From positions 52,405 through 116,404 of the forward strand of contig JASHNT010000113.1 of assembly GCA_030041495.1 (NCBI GenBank): a stretch of DNA of 64,000 nucleotides. The letters run 5' to 3'. A program made the position numbers and the translations under genes. This DNA comes from Bryobacteraceae bacterium (GTDB lineage Bacteria > Acidobacteriota > Terriglobia > Bryobacterales > Bryobacteraceae). Shown here piece after piece: positions 37,202 through 45,513 of this stretch. Positions within the stretch are counted from its first letter, which is position 1. The number at the start of each line of letters is the position of its first letter. The notes beneath the pieces were generated by a model that searched no databases, was not told the DNA's origin, and saw nothing but the letters and a program-made list of their open reading frames with translations.

Positions 37202-39070
37202 CTACTGGACCGCGGTGTAAAGCGTTTGCTGGCCGGGATAGTTGGCGACGGTGAACGTCAGTGGAATGGCGCTGCCCGCGCCGACATTTGGCACGACCAC
37301 GTTGAACTGATACAGGCCGACGGAGCCGGGCGCGAGCCCGGCGTAGTTGATGGTAGCCGGAACTCCGTCGAACTCCATGTGGAACGCTTCAGCCAACTGG
37401 TTGGACTGTTGGACAATTTGGCCCGCGGGAATCGCCGGCGTCACTGGACCGAATCCAACCCCGTACATCACCATCGTCTCGCCGACATTCGCCGGCCGCG
37501 ATGGGACGTTGCTGGAAGCGCCCGAGGGCAGGACGATGGATCCGTCCGAGAGCTGCGCCCAGACATATTGCATTCCGCCGATATTGGAGGAGCCCGGCGC
37601 ATACAAGCCGGGTTGCAGCGGCTCGACCGCGACGGTTTCCGGCGGGCTTGCGCCCGATCCCGTTTGCACCACTAGTTGTTGCGGGCCAGTGGCGATATCG
37701 GTCGGCACCTGCACGTTCACCTGATTGCTCCCGATAAACGCCACGTAGGCCGATTCGCCTCCGATGGTCACCGAAGTTCCGTCCAAAGCCGTGGGCGCGT
37801 TGATTCCCTGGAAATCGTTGTTATTCCAGGTCCGGGAGTCGGCGGCCAGATTGGCGCCGTAAATCTCGATCCATCCGCCGGGCGCAATTGAGCTGAACTG
37901 GCCAAATGCGCTCGCGCTGACCACCCCCTTGGCATTGATCAACGGGGGAGCGGCCAGAGAGGCGTAGGGGGTCAACAGGCGCACCACGTTGTTGCCGGTA
38001 TCACCAACATAGACATTTCCGCTTGGATCCACCAGCACCGAAGCGGGAAACGTGAAGAGGGAGGAAGTCGAGTAGAGACCGTCGCCGCCGTAACCCGGCT
38101 GGCCCGTGCCGGCGATCGTGGTAATCGTGCCGCTAACCACTTTGCGAATGCGGAAGTTTTGGGAATCGGCAATGTACAGATTGCCGGCGCTGTCCAAAGC
38201 CACCCCCAGCGGATAGTTGAGCTGGGCCTTGGTGGCTTGGCCACCGTCTCCACTAAATCCGAGCACGCCGGTGCCCGCAAAAGTGCTTATTATCTGGGTC
38301 GCGGCCGAGACCATGCGGACCGCTTGATTGCCGCTATCGGCGATGTAAAGATTACCGGCGGCATCGAACGCCAAGCCGCGCGGCGCGTTCAAAGCAGCGT
38401 CGGTTGCGGGCAAGCCGTCGCCGGAATAAGTCGTGCCTCCGCTGCCGGCCACCGTAGTGATGACGTTGGTGGCGAAGTTTACTTTGCGAATGCGGTTATT
38501 GCCGGTATCGGCGATGTACAAATTTCCTGCCGCGTCCAGGGCCACCGCGGAGGGGCCGTTGAGCTGCGCGCTCAAAGGCGCGCCTGTATCGCCCGAAAAT
38601 CCAGCGCCCAGGGCGTTACTGCCGGCCACGGTGGAAATCTGATCGCCTGGGGTCACTTTGCGGATCACGTTGTTGGCCGAATCGGCGATGTAGAAGTTGC
38701 CCGCGGAATCCACCGTCACGCCCATAGGGTTGTTCAGTTCGGCCGAAGTCCCGGCGGCGTTGTCGCCGGAGTATCCTGCCGTGCCATTACCGGCCACCGT
38801 AATGATATCTTGCGTTGCCTTCGCCACCTCCCGGAGCCGCTGGTTCACCTCATCGGCTATGTACAGGGTACCGGCACCATCCAGGGCCAAACCCACCGGC
38901 GAATCGAGTTGGGCCTGCGTGGCGGCCCCGCTGTCGCCGGAGAAACCCACGGTGCCGTTGCCGGCGACCGTGGTGGTCACGTAGGCCGTTTGCGCCCAGG
39001 CCGGCCCGCTCAAGACAATCAACACACCCGCGGCCGCGGCCCGCGAAAGAAACATCTGATGGGACTTCAT
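37202..39070 (-). CDS. Exported NHL-repeat protein with TIGR03437-type C-terminal domain
   Basis: A 622-residue secreted protein. After the signal peptide (to AWAQT) come about six NHL-type propeller repeats (30-380) of the form GNGTAGYSGDNAAGTSAELNNP ... DSAGNFYIADSANNVIRKV. Residues from about 390 form the domain found in hundreds of Solibacter-type surface proteins, with PGGWIEIYGANLA, TSVTIGGESAYVAFIGSNQVNVQVP and VMYGVGFGPVTPAIPAGQ. A role in surface binding is likely but unproven. The repeats are similar enough to each other to have arisen by recent duplication. Confidence 0.9.
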   Translation of the reverse strand: MKSHQMFLSRAAAAGVLIVLSGPAWAQTAYVTTTVAGNGTVGFSGDSGAATQAQLDSPVGLALDGAGTLYIADEVNQRLREVAKATQDIITVAGNGTAGYSGDNAAGTSAELNNPMGVTVDSAGNFYIADSANNVIRKVTPGDQISTVAGSNALGAGFSGDTGAPLSAQLNGPSAVALDAAGNLYIADTGNNRIRKVNFATNVITTVAGSGGTTYSGDGLPATDAALNAPRGLAFDAAGNLYIADSGNQAVRMVSAATQIISTFAGTGVLGFSGDGGQATKAQLNYPLGVALDSAGNLYIADSQNFRIRKVVSGTITTIAGTGQPGYGGDGLYSTSSLFTFPASVLVDPSGNVYVGDTGNNVVRLLTPYASLAAPPLINAKGVVSASAFGQFSSIAPGGWIEIYGANLAADSRTWNNNDFQGINAPTALDGTSVTIGGESAYVAFIGSNQVNVQVPTDIATGPQQLVVQTGSGASPPETVAVEPLQPGLYAPGSSNIGGMQYVWAQLSDGSIVLPSGASSNVPSRPANVGETMVMYGVGFGPVTPAIPAGQIVQQSNQLAEAFHMEFDGVPATINYAGLAPGSVGLYQFNVVVPNVGAGSAIPLTFTVANYPGQQTLYTAVQ

Positions 39071-39158
39071 TCTTGGTTTCGGATCACTCGCTACCCTGCG
39101 CTACGCCTCATTAAGGACGAGCCCGGCGCGAGCACGGTTTCATGCGCATGCGCAGGAA

Positions 39159-39176
39159 CCGCAAAGTAAGCGCCAA
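39159..39176 (-). promoter_or_regulatory. Candidate sigma-54 promoter of the NHL-repeat gene
   Basis: The minus strand reads TTGGCGCTTACTTTGCGG. It keeps GG and GC at the required 10-base separation and most of the TGGCAC-N5-TTGC consensus. It lies about 90 bases upstream of the ATG at 39070. Confidence 0.45.
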
Positions 39177-39228
39177 TCCAACAGGGGCTTTCTATGATGA
39201 TAAGCCGAAACGGCCGTGTCTTGCCTGA

Positions 39229-39513
39229 CTACTTCTTATCCAGACCGGCCGTGATCATTTTGGCCAGCCCCAGCCCGCCATTGTTCGCCAGCACTTGGGC
39301 GAACTGCTGCCCGGCGACGTCGAACATGGTGTCGGCCGAAGAGGAATCGCCGTCATCGAGTGAATCACCGGCCGATTCGTGGGCGGTGCGGAGCATCTGG
39401 GCAATGAGGAGCGCCTCGAATTGCTTGGCTGCCTCGGCGCCGTTCTTGGGCTTGGCTTGGCCGTCGCCGGGGGGCGAAGCGGCAGGCGGGGAGGCCAGCG
39501 GCGTAGTGGTCAT
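39229..39513 (-). CDS. flgJ: FlgJ-type rod-binding protein (no muramidase domain)
   Basis: A 94-residue protein that matches only the N-terminal rod-binding domain of FlgJ: AAKQFEALLIAQMLRTAHES and FDVAGQQFAQVLANNGGLGLAKMI. The peptidoglycan hydrolase domain of enterobacterial FlgJ is absent, as in many other phyla, so a separate enzyme must open the wall for the rod. It overlaps the flgI stop as ATGA and is the last gene of the minus-strand rod and ring operon. Confidence 0.88.
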   Translation of the reverse strand: MTTTPLASPPAASPPGDGQAKPKNGAEAAKQFEALLIAQMLRTAHESAGDSLDDGDSSSADTMFDVAGQQFAQVLANNGGLGLAKMITAGLDKK

Positions 39514-40610
39514 AGCACCTCGATATCCGCGTCCAAAGCTCCGGCGGAGCGCATGCTTTCGAGAATCGTGATGATGTCGCGCGCCGTGGATCCGATCGCT
39601 TGCAGAGCCCGCACCAACTGATCCACGGTTGCGCCCTTTTCAAGCGATATGCTCTTGGCCTTTTCTTCCTTTGCCTCGAGCCTGGTCTGGGGCACGACAG
39701 TGGTTTGGCCGCCGGAGGAGAATGGCGCAGGCTGGGAGACTTCGTAGGTTGTCTTCACCTCCACGGTCAAAGCGCCGTGCAGAATGGAAACCGGCGACAG
39801 CTTGACGTCCTTGCCCAGCACGATAGTCCCGGTCTTTTCGCTGATAATCACTTTTTCGCGATGGTCCGGTTCCACCGTCAGGTCTTCCATTTCCGCGACG
39901 AATTCCACCGTGCGCGAGGCCCAGGCCGGGGGAATGGCGACGGCTACCACGGCGGAACTTTCGGCGTGCGCGATGGGCCCGCCGTCCGCGGCAAAGTGCT
40001 TGTTCAGCGCATCGGCGATGCGCGCGGCCGTAGTGTAGTCCGCCTCGTTCAACTGCAGCTTGAGACTAGTGGCGGGCTCGATGGAGGGCGGGGCTTTTTC
40101 TACGATCGCTCCTCCCGGCACGCGTCCTACTGTCGGATGGTTCACGGTCTGCGTGTTGCCGCCGCGGCCGGCCGCGAATCCGCCGGTAAGCAGACTGCCC
40201 TGCGCCATCGCGTAGGTGTCTCCATTGGCGTCCTTGAGGGCGGTCATCAGTAGCAGGCCGCCTTGCAGATTGGTCGCGTCGCCGATGGCGGCGGCGGTGA
40301 TATCTAGGTGCGTGCCCGGCTGCGCGAAGGGAGGTAGAGTCGCCGTGACCATCACCGCGGCGATGTTGCGGACCATGATCTGCGTGGGATTGACCACCAC
40401 GCCCATGCGCCGCAGCATATTGGTCAGCGTCTGGATCGAGAACACCGTCTGGGCTTTATCGCCGGTGCCGCTCAATCCTGCCACCAGCCCGTAGCCGATC
40501 AACTGGTTGTCGCGCACGCCTTCAAGCGACGCCAGCTCCTTCAGGCGGGAGCCTGTCGCACCCGCGGGCAGAGCCGCCACAATCAGGATCAGTGCGCAAA
40601 GCTTTTTCAT
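39510..40610 (-). CDS. flgI: Flagellar P-ring protein FlgI
   Basis: A 366-residue periplasmic P-ring subunit with a signal peptide (to AGATGS). Diagnostic stretches are RLKELASLEGVRDNQLIGYGLVAGLSGTGDK, NMLRRMGVVVNP, KNIAAVMVTATLPPF (seen as RNIAAVMVTATLPPF) and the end TVDQLVRALQAIGSTARDIITILESMRSAGALDADIEVL. Length is normal. It lies 25 bases after flgH and overlaps flgJ. Confidence 0.96.
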   Translation of the reverse strand: MKKLCALILIVAALPAGATGSRLKELASLEGVRDNQLIGYGLVAGLSGTGDKAQTVFSIQTLTNMLRRMGVVVNPTQIMVRNIAAVMVTATLPPFAQPGTHLDITAAAIGDATNLQGGLLLMTALKDANGDTYAMAQGSLLTGGFAAGRGGNTQTVNHPTVGRVPGGAIVEKAPPSIEPATSLKLQLNEADYTTAARIADALNKHFAADGGPIAHAESSAVVAVAIPPAWASRTVEFVAEMEDLTVEPDHREKVIISEKTGTIVLGKDVKLSPVSILHGALTVEVKTTYEVSQPAPFSSGGQTTVVPQTRLEAKEEKAKSISLEKGATVDQLVRALQAIGSTARDIITILESMRSAGALDADIEVL

Positions 40611-40635
40611 GACTCCTCCGTCAAAAGGGCGGCCG

Positions 40636-41229
40636 TCAGAACGGCAGCAGGCCGAGCAGGAGCCGGTACAGGAAATGCGGACGCCGGATTGCGTCGCCGA
40701 CTACGCCCTTGCCGTTTACTTGAAGGCTCAAATTGGCCACCTGGTTGGAGCCGATCGTGTTCGCTTGGGTCAGGTCCACGGGGCGGATCAGCCCTTCGAG
40801 GGTGATGGTCTGCTTCTCCGAATTCACACCGATGTTCTTGGTCCCTTCCACCAAAAGGGAACCGTTGGGCGTCACTTGAATCACTCGCGCGGAGATAGTG
40901 GTGGTAATGGTCATGTTGCGCGTGGTCTGGCCGGTTCCCGCGAGCTCCTGATCGCCGGCCGTCCCCAGCAGGTTCGCCAACTTGGCCGAGGTCGCTCCGT
41001 ACAGCGACGTGATGTTGGAACTCGCGCTGGTCTTGCGCGAAGAAGTGGACGCACCGGAGGCCAGCGCGGAAGCCGTGTCGTTCACAATGATGGTGACCAA
41101 GTCGCCGACCTGCCTTGCGTCGGAATCGTTGCCGAAATCCACCAGCCGGCCGTGCGGCACGAACAACGATCCGGGCGATTGCGCTGCAAGCAGTGCGGGT
41201 AGCACAAGAAACGCGACATATTTCTTCAT
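40636..41229 (-). CDS. flgH: Flagellar L-ring protein FlgH without lipobox cysteine
   Basis: A 197-residue L-ring protein. The conserved core is present: GSLF near 20, ARQVGDLVTIIVNDTASAL, ITTTISARVIQVTPNGSLLVEGTKNI, and TITLEGLIRPVDLTQANTIGSNQVANLSLQVNGKG. FlgH is normally an outer-membrane lipoprotein. Here the signal peptide MKKYVAFLVLPALLAAQSPGS contains no cysteine, so the protein cannot be lipidated at its N-terminus. It overlaps flgA as ATGA. Confidence 0.94.
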   Translation of the reverse strand: MKKYVAFLVLPALLAAQSPGSLFVPHGRLVDFGNDSDARQVGDLVTIIVNDTASALASGASTSSRKTSASSNITSLYGATSAKLANLLGTAGDQELAGTGQTTRNMTITTTISARVIQVTPNGSLLVEGTKNIGVNSEKQTITLEGLIRPVDLTQANTIGSNQVANLSLQVNGKGVVGDAIRRPHFLYRLLLGLLPF

Positions 41230-41729
41230 TTGTTGACAACCACCTTTCCTTGATCTTCCACGCGGGCCGCGAAGTGCCCGCCGTTTTCCGGATTGCGGAC
41301 GATCACCGTATCGCCAGGGCGTCCCGAGGATTCCGCCTCAGATTCGAATTTGAGCGTCACCCCGCCGGAGCTGACTATTACGGAGACCTTCTCTCCGCGC
41401 TTTACCGCCAGCGGGGCGAGAGCCGCGGGAGCATTCGCCGCCCGCGCCGGAATTCCGTTACGCTCGAAGCACACCTCCGCGGGCAGAGCTGGCAGCGCGA
41501 TTCCGTTATCTTTAGCGAGGCGGATCAGGTCCCCGGAATGAAACACGCGCTCGATTCCGGGAAGCGGCGCAATGCCGATTTCGAGCGCCGGGTTCAGGCT
41601 GGCGAAGGCGGGTGAAGCCGCCGCCAGGTCCGAGGCATAAATGCGGTCGCCATCCACTTTTTGGCACGCCCCTGCGCCGCTGGCCGCCAGTGCGAGGACC
41701 GTGCTCAGGGAAATCACTGCCAGTGTCAT
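41226..41729 (-). CDS. flgA: FlgA, P-ring assembly chaperone
   Basis: A 167-residue exported protein with a signal peptide followed by DGDRIYASDLAAASPAF. The C-terminal SAF-like half reads APLAVKRGEKVSVIVSSGGVTLKFESEAESSGRPGDTVIVRNPENGGHFAARVEDQGKVVV, which is the FlgA signature. It helps FlgI assemble in the periplasm. It is shorter than the enterobacterial protein (about 220). ATGA overlaps with both neighbours show tight coupling. Confidence 0.9.
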   Translation of the reverse strand: MTLAVISLSTVLALAASGAGACQKVDGDRIYASDLAAASPAFASLNPALEIGIAPLPGIERVFHSGDLIRLAKDNGIALPALPAEVCFERNGIPARAANAPAALAPLAVKRGEKVSVIVSSGGVTLKFESEAESSGRPGDTVIVRNPENGGHFAARVEDQGKVVVNK

Positions 41730-42517
41730 CGCGTGAGCCCGTTCACTTGCGACAGCATGTCGTCGGCTGCCTTTACCACTTTGCTGTTGGCTTCGAAGGC
41801 GCGCTGGCTGGAGATCATATTGATGAACTCCTCCACCACGCTGACGTTGGAATCCTCGATGTAGCCCTGTTGCAGAGTGCCCACGCCGTCCGCGCCTCCG
41901 GGAACGCCCACAATGGGGTTGCCGCTGGCGTCGGTGGGTAGAAACAGGCCGTTGCCGATGCTGTTCAACCCGCCGGGATTGGTGAAGTTGGCCAGCTGAA
42001 TTTGGCCCAGCACGCTGGCCGCGGTCTGGCCGGGCTGCGTATAGCTGACGGTGCCATCGGAAGCGATGGTCACCGAGGTCGCCTGCTGCGGGATGGCAAT
42101 CTGCGGGCTGAGCGGGTTGCCGTTCTGATCCACGATGTTGCCGTTTCGATCCAGCGCGAAGCTTCCGTTGCGCGTGTAGGCGATGGTCCCGTCCGGCTGC
42201 GTGATCTGGAAGAAGCCTTTCCCCTGGATCACCAGGTCCAAGGGATTGTCGGTCTCCTGAAAATTTCCCTGCGTGAAGACGATCGAATTGGCCGAAGGCC
42301 GCGTGCCTAAGCCGAGCTGCAGCCCGCTGGGGATCACGGTCTGCGAGCCCGCGGCCGAGCCGGGCTGCAGGAAGCTCTGATACAGCAGGTCCTGAAACTG
42401 TGTGCGCCGCGCTTTGAATCCAGTCGTATTGGCGTTGGCCAGATTGTTAGCGATATTGTCGATGCTCATTTGCTCGGCGTTCATGCCGCTACCCGCGCTG
42501 TAGAGTGCTCTGATCAT
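41726..42517 (-). CDS. flgG: Flagellar distal rod protein FlgG
   Basis: A 263-residue axial protein, the usual length. It has the N-terminal coiled-coil motif SGMNAEQMSIDNIANNLANANTTGFKARR, FlgG-specific LQLGLGTRPSANSIVFTQGNFQET and NPLDLVIQGKGFFQI, and the C-terminal QGYIEDSNVSVVEEFINMISSQRAFEANSKVV. AAGGAG 11-12 bases before the ATG is part of a 22-base sequence repeated three times upstream. Confidence 0.96.
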   Translation of the reverse strand: MIRALYSAGSGMNAEQMSIDNIANNLANANTTGFKARRTQFQDLLYQSFLQPGSAAGSQTVIPSGLQLGLGTRPSANSIVFTQGNFQETDNPLDLVIQGKGFFQITQPDGTIAYTRNGSFALDRNGNIVDQNGNPLSPQIAIPQQATSVTIASDGTVSYTQPGQTAASVLGQIQLANFTNPGGLNSIGNGLFLPTDASGNPIVGVPGGADGVGTLQQGYIEDSNVSVVEEFINMISSQRAFEANSKVVKAADDMLSQVNGLTR

Positions 42518-42518
42518 T

Positions 42519-42584
42519 TTTTGAACCGCTCCTTCGTCGCTTTTGAACCGCTCCTTCGCCGCTTTTGAACCGCTCCTTCGCCGC
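42519..42584 (-). repeat. Three tandem 22-bp repeats carrying the flgG ribosome-binding site
   Basis: Units at 42519-42540, 42541-42562 and 42563-42584. The first differs from the other two by one base. On the minus strand each contains GAAGGAGCGG and ends in TTCAAAA, so the flgG Shine-Dalgarno sequence is present three times in a row directly before its start codon. Confidence 0.9.
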
Positions 42585-42592
42585 TCCCTTGC

Positions 42593-43303
42593 TTAGGTGA
42601 CTTTGGCGACTTCCTCGACCGCCTGCTTGTTCATGTCCGCGCCCACGGTCATCGCCTTCTGCAGCATCTCGAACTGGCGCATGATGCTGACCAGGCGCAC
42701 GGCCGCGTCCGCCACCGGAACATTGGATTGCTCCAGCCTGCCTTGGTGCACTTCGGTGGTGGTGTCCGCGGCCGGTTTGGCCCCTTGCGGCGAGCTGATG
42801 AAGTAGTTGCCGCCCAACTTCGCCAAGGCGCGCGCCGGATCGTCCACGCCCACGATCTCGATTTGTCCAACCGTTTGTCCGTTCTGCTCCACCGTTCCGT
42901 CCTTGGCGATTTCAACCGGTTGCGTAGGGTCCACCGTGATGGGCTGGCCGTTGTTCTGCGTGTCGCGCAGCGTGTACCCGTCGGCGGTTTGCAACTGGTT
43001 CGACTTGGAAACTTGAAATTGTCCGCCGCGCGTAAAAATAGTTCCTCGCGGCGAATTCAGCGCAAAAAAGCCGCCACCCGAGAGCGCCAGGTCCAGGGAA
43101 TTTCCGGTAGGCGTCAACATCCCTTGCGAAAAATCTGTCCATTGTTGCTGGATCACGGGGAGTTCTTGTTCATAGAGGCTGTAGAACTCCTTGTCCGATT
43201 TGAATCCGACCGTCCCGGAGTTGGCGATGTTATTCGCCAACATATCGAGCGATTCCATGCGCGCTCTCATTCCGCTGGCGGCTGAAATGAGTAAGGGGTC
43301 CAT
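42593..43303 (-). CDS. flgF: Flagellar basal-body rod protein FlgF
   Basis: A 236-residue rod protein. The start at 43303 gives MDPLLISAASGMRARMESLDMLANNIANSGTVGFKSD, the expected N-terminus; the frame is open 18 codons further. The middle has TPTGNSLDLALSGGGFFAL and the C-terminus LEQSNVPVADAAVRLVSIMRQFEMLQKAM, typical of FlgF-type proximal rod subunits. First gene of the minus-strand operon flgF-flgG-flgA-flgH-flgI-flgJ, divergent from fliK. Confidence 0.93.
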   Translation of the reverse strand: MDPLLISAASGMRARMESLDMLANNIANSGTVGFKSDKEFYSLYEQELPVIQQQWTDFSQGMLTPTGNSLDLALSGGGFFALNSPRGTIFTRGGQFQVSKSNQLQTADGYTLRDTQNNGQPITVDPTQPVEIAKDGTVEQNGQTVGQIEIVGVDDPARALAKLGGNYFISSPQGAKPAADTTTEVHQGRLEQSNVPVADAAVRLVSIMRQFEMLQKAMTVGADMNKQAVEEVAKVT

Positions 43304-43351
43304 AACGTTCGATCTCTCGCGCGGAAACATTGCAACTGCCGGGCCGTTCGC

Positions 43352-43378
43352 TAACATTGCTTCGATTCAGGCCGATAC
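43352..43378 (+). promoter_or_regulatory. Candidate sigma-28 (FliA) promoter upstream of fliK
   Basis: TAAC, exactly 15 bases, then GCCGATAC. The sigma-28 consensus is TAAA-N15-GCCGATAA, so only two consensus bases differ. It points toward the fliK-flgD-flgE-fliN-fliOPQR-flhB operon, about 85 bases before the proposed fliK start. Confidence 0.5.
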
Positions 43379-43461
43379 GTGCAGTGAAGCCGATTTGGAA
43401 CCGGCACGATAGTGCCGATTCGAAACCGACGCCAATTCTTTGGCGCTGCCATTCGCGCTAA

Positions 43462-45036
43462 TTGCTTGAATTCGCGTTGTTCTGCTTTGGCGATGGAACT
43501 GCATTTGCCTGGAGCGTGAACGCGGGAACAGCAGCTCCAACCAGCAGCGCGCTGACGGCAATGCTCGCCGCGATGAATACGGCCGGCTCGCCTGCGCAAA
43601 CAGCCGCTCATCTCCCGCAACCGCCCGCGTTTACCAATCTCATTAATTTGTTGCTCGGTTCGCCGGCGCCCGAAACCGCGAACGACACCCAAGACGCCTC
43701 TGCGACGCAGACTTCTGCTCCGCAGCCGGAACCCATGGCCGCGAATCCGCCGCCGTCTCCCGCGCCCGCAGCGCAATTGGTCGACGCCGCGCAACTGGCC
43801 GACGCGATGATTCGCTCGATGCTTTCGTTCGCGGGCAACGTGGCTTCGGCGTCCGCCTCCGCGCTCACCGCATCCGCGGCCGGCACGCCGCCGAAGAACA
43901 CGCTGGTTCTTGCGCCGCAGAAGGCGGATCGACCGGACGCCACTGCTTCGGCCGGCGCTGCTGTGGTTGCTCCGGTTCTGGCGGTTTTGACCCAGTCGCC
44001 GATGTTGCAATCCGCCGATACGGCGCGCGCGTCTGCGCCCGCGAAAACGGGCGCCCTGAAGCTTCCGTTGGGTGCAGCAGTGGTTCCGGCTGAGGCGAAA
44101 TCCACCAAGCCAGCCGCACTCGCGTTCGGGATGAAAGTGACGCCGGTTGCAGAACTGGCTTCAGCTCCCGGGCGCGAACCCGAACCCACGCTAGCGCAGC
44201 CCGCGGCTTCATCGGCCGCCGCACCAGACCCGGCCCCGGCCACGCCTGAATTTGCCTCCGCCGCAGAAATCTCCACGGCAGCGCAAGAGGAATCCACGCC
44301 GGCCACGGAAACTGATCCAGCGCGCGAGTCCGCAGCCGATCCCAAAGCCTCCGCCGCCGAGCCGGCCGAAAGCAAACTCCGCCCCGATGTTGCGGCACAC
44401 GCAGAAGCCCCGGTTGCCGCGGCCGCGATTGCATCCGCGCCCGCCAACACCGGCGACGGGGCAAATGACTTCACTCGCGATTTCGGGCGGGAGACGGCGG
44501 CCAGCGTCGCTAACGTTGCAGCCGCGACAAGCGCCGGAAAGTCCTCACTCGCGTCGCCGCCCACCTCGGCCCCCGCTTCGGCAATGGAGGCGTTGCGGTC
44601 GTCCGAGACTTTGGGGCCCTCGACTTCCACGCTGCCAGCCACGTCAGTAAAAGAGATCACCGTGCGCATGACCGCGCCGCAAACGCCTTCGGTCGATGTG
44701 CATCTGGCGGAACGCGCCGGCCAACTCCATGTCGCAGTCCGGACGGCCGACGAAGGGTTGCAGACTTCCTTGCGCCAGGACTTGGGCACCCTGGTGAATT
44801 CGCTCGAGCGCTCCGGCTATCGCGCGGAAGCATTCACGTCCCGCGAAGCCGCGCAGGCGCCCGCGGCGTCCGCGCCGATGAATTCTCAAAACGGACGCCA
44901 GGAGGCCGAAACCGGCTCCGGCAACCGCAACGGCAACTTCGGAGATTCTTCGCAGAACTCCGGAAGCGGCCAACAACAGCAGCGGCGCGATCCGCGCCAG
45001 CCCACATGGATCGAAGAATTGGAGAACCAACAATGA
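43462..45036 (+). CDS. fliK: Flagellar hook-length control protein FliK
   Basis: A 524-residue protein. Residues up to about 390 are a low-complexity Ala/Pro/Ser-rich ruler region. The C-terminal part has the FliK domain: KEITVRMTAPQTPSVDVHLAERAGQLHVAVRTADEGLQTSLRQDLGTLVNSLERSGYRAEAF. The tail is Gln/Gly-rich. FliK measures the hook and switches export specificity through FlhB, also encoded here. The start is uncertain (TTG at 43462, or a later TTG or GTG). Its TGA overlaps the flgD ATG. A long open frame on the opposite strand is a GC-composition artefact. Confidence 0.88.
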   Translation: MLEFALFCFGDGTAFAWSVNAGTAAPTSSALTAMLAAMNTAGSPAQTAAHLPQPPAFTNLINLLLGSPAPETANDTQDASATQTSAPQPEPMAANPPPSPAPAAQLVDAAQLADAMIRSMLSFAGNVASASASALTASAAGTPPKNTLVLAPQKADRPDATASAGAAVVAPVLAVLTQSPMLQSADTARASAPAKTGALKLPLGAAVVPAEAKSTKPAALAFGMKVTPVAELASAPGREPEPTLAQPAASSAAAPDPAPATPEFASAAEISTAAQEESTPATETDPARESAADPKASAAEPAESKLRPDVAAHAEAPVAAAAIASAPANTGDGANDFTRDFGRETAASVANVAAATSAGKSSLASPPTSAPASAMEALRSSETLGPSTSTLPATSVKEITVRMTAPQTPSVDVHLAERAGQLHVAVRTADEGLQTSLRQDLGTLVNSLERSGYRAEAFTSREAAQAPAASAPMNSQNGRQEAETGSGNRNGNFGDSSQNSGSGQQQQRRDPRQPTWIEELENQQ

Positions 45037-45497
45037 GCACGTCCCCCGTGAATATGAACTCGTCGAACGCGGCTTCGGCCAGTACCGCTTCATCCGCTTC
45101 TTCGTCGGCGGCCAACGCAAGCGCGCAAAGCGCCATCGATGCCCTGGGGAATCCGGATACGTTCCTGCAACTGCTGGTGGCGCAGCTACAGTATCAGGAC
45201 CCGGAGAGCCCGGCCGACGGCACGACGTTCGTGACACAGCTCGCTACATTTGCCGGAGTCGAGGAACAATCGGCGATGCGTTCGGACCTGGACTCCATCA
45301 ACAACGTCGCGGAACAGTGGTCCGCCAGCCAGACGGCGAACTCGGCCGCATCGGCATCCTCATCGGCGTCGGACGGCACCAGCAGCGCCGGAACGGACAC
45401 CGCGGGCGGCGCCTCGTCAAGCGGAGCTGCTTCCACCTCGTCTACCCCGGCCACCAGCGCGTCCGGCGCGTCCAACGGCACGGGCAATTCGAATTAA
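45033..45497 (+). CDS. flgD: Hook-capping protein FlgD, minimal form
   Basis: A 154-residue protein. After a Ser/Ala-rich start comes the conserved FlgD N-domain: DTFLQLLVAQLQYQDPESPADGTTFVTQLATFAGVEEQSAMRSDLDSIN. The rest is a Ser/Thr/Ala/Gly-rich tail. The C-terminal Tudor/Ig-like domains of the usual 220-residue FlgD are absent. The N-domain directs export and the missing part forms the cap, so either a second cap protein exists or this short form is enough. ATG chosen with GGAG upstream and ATGA overlap with fliK. Confidence 0.9.
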   Translation: MSTSPVNMNSSNAASASTASSASSSAANASAQSAIDALGNPDTFLQLLVAQLQYQDPESPADGTTFVTQLATFAGVEEQSAMRSDLDSINNVAEQWSASQTANSAASASSSASDGTSSAGTDTAGGASSSGAASTSSTPATSASGASNGTGNSN

Positions 45498-45513
45498 TTT
45501 TCAGGAGAACTTC

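Noticed and set aside
42519..42584. CRISPR-like array
   Set aside because: The three 22-base units are contiguous with no spacers, and no cas gene is present.
43608..44789. A 393-codon open frame on the minus strand opposite fliK
   Set aside because: It is the mirror of an Ala/Pro-rich, GC-rich coding sequence. It has no recognisable domain, while the plus strand carries the FliK C-terminal domain and is coupled to flgD.
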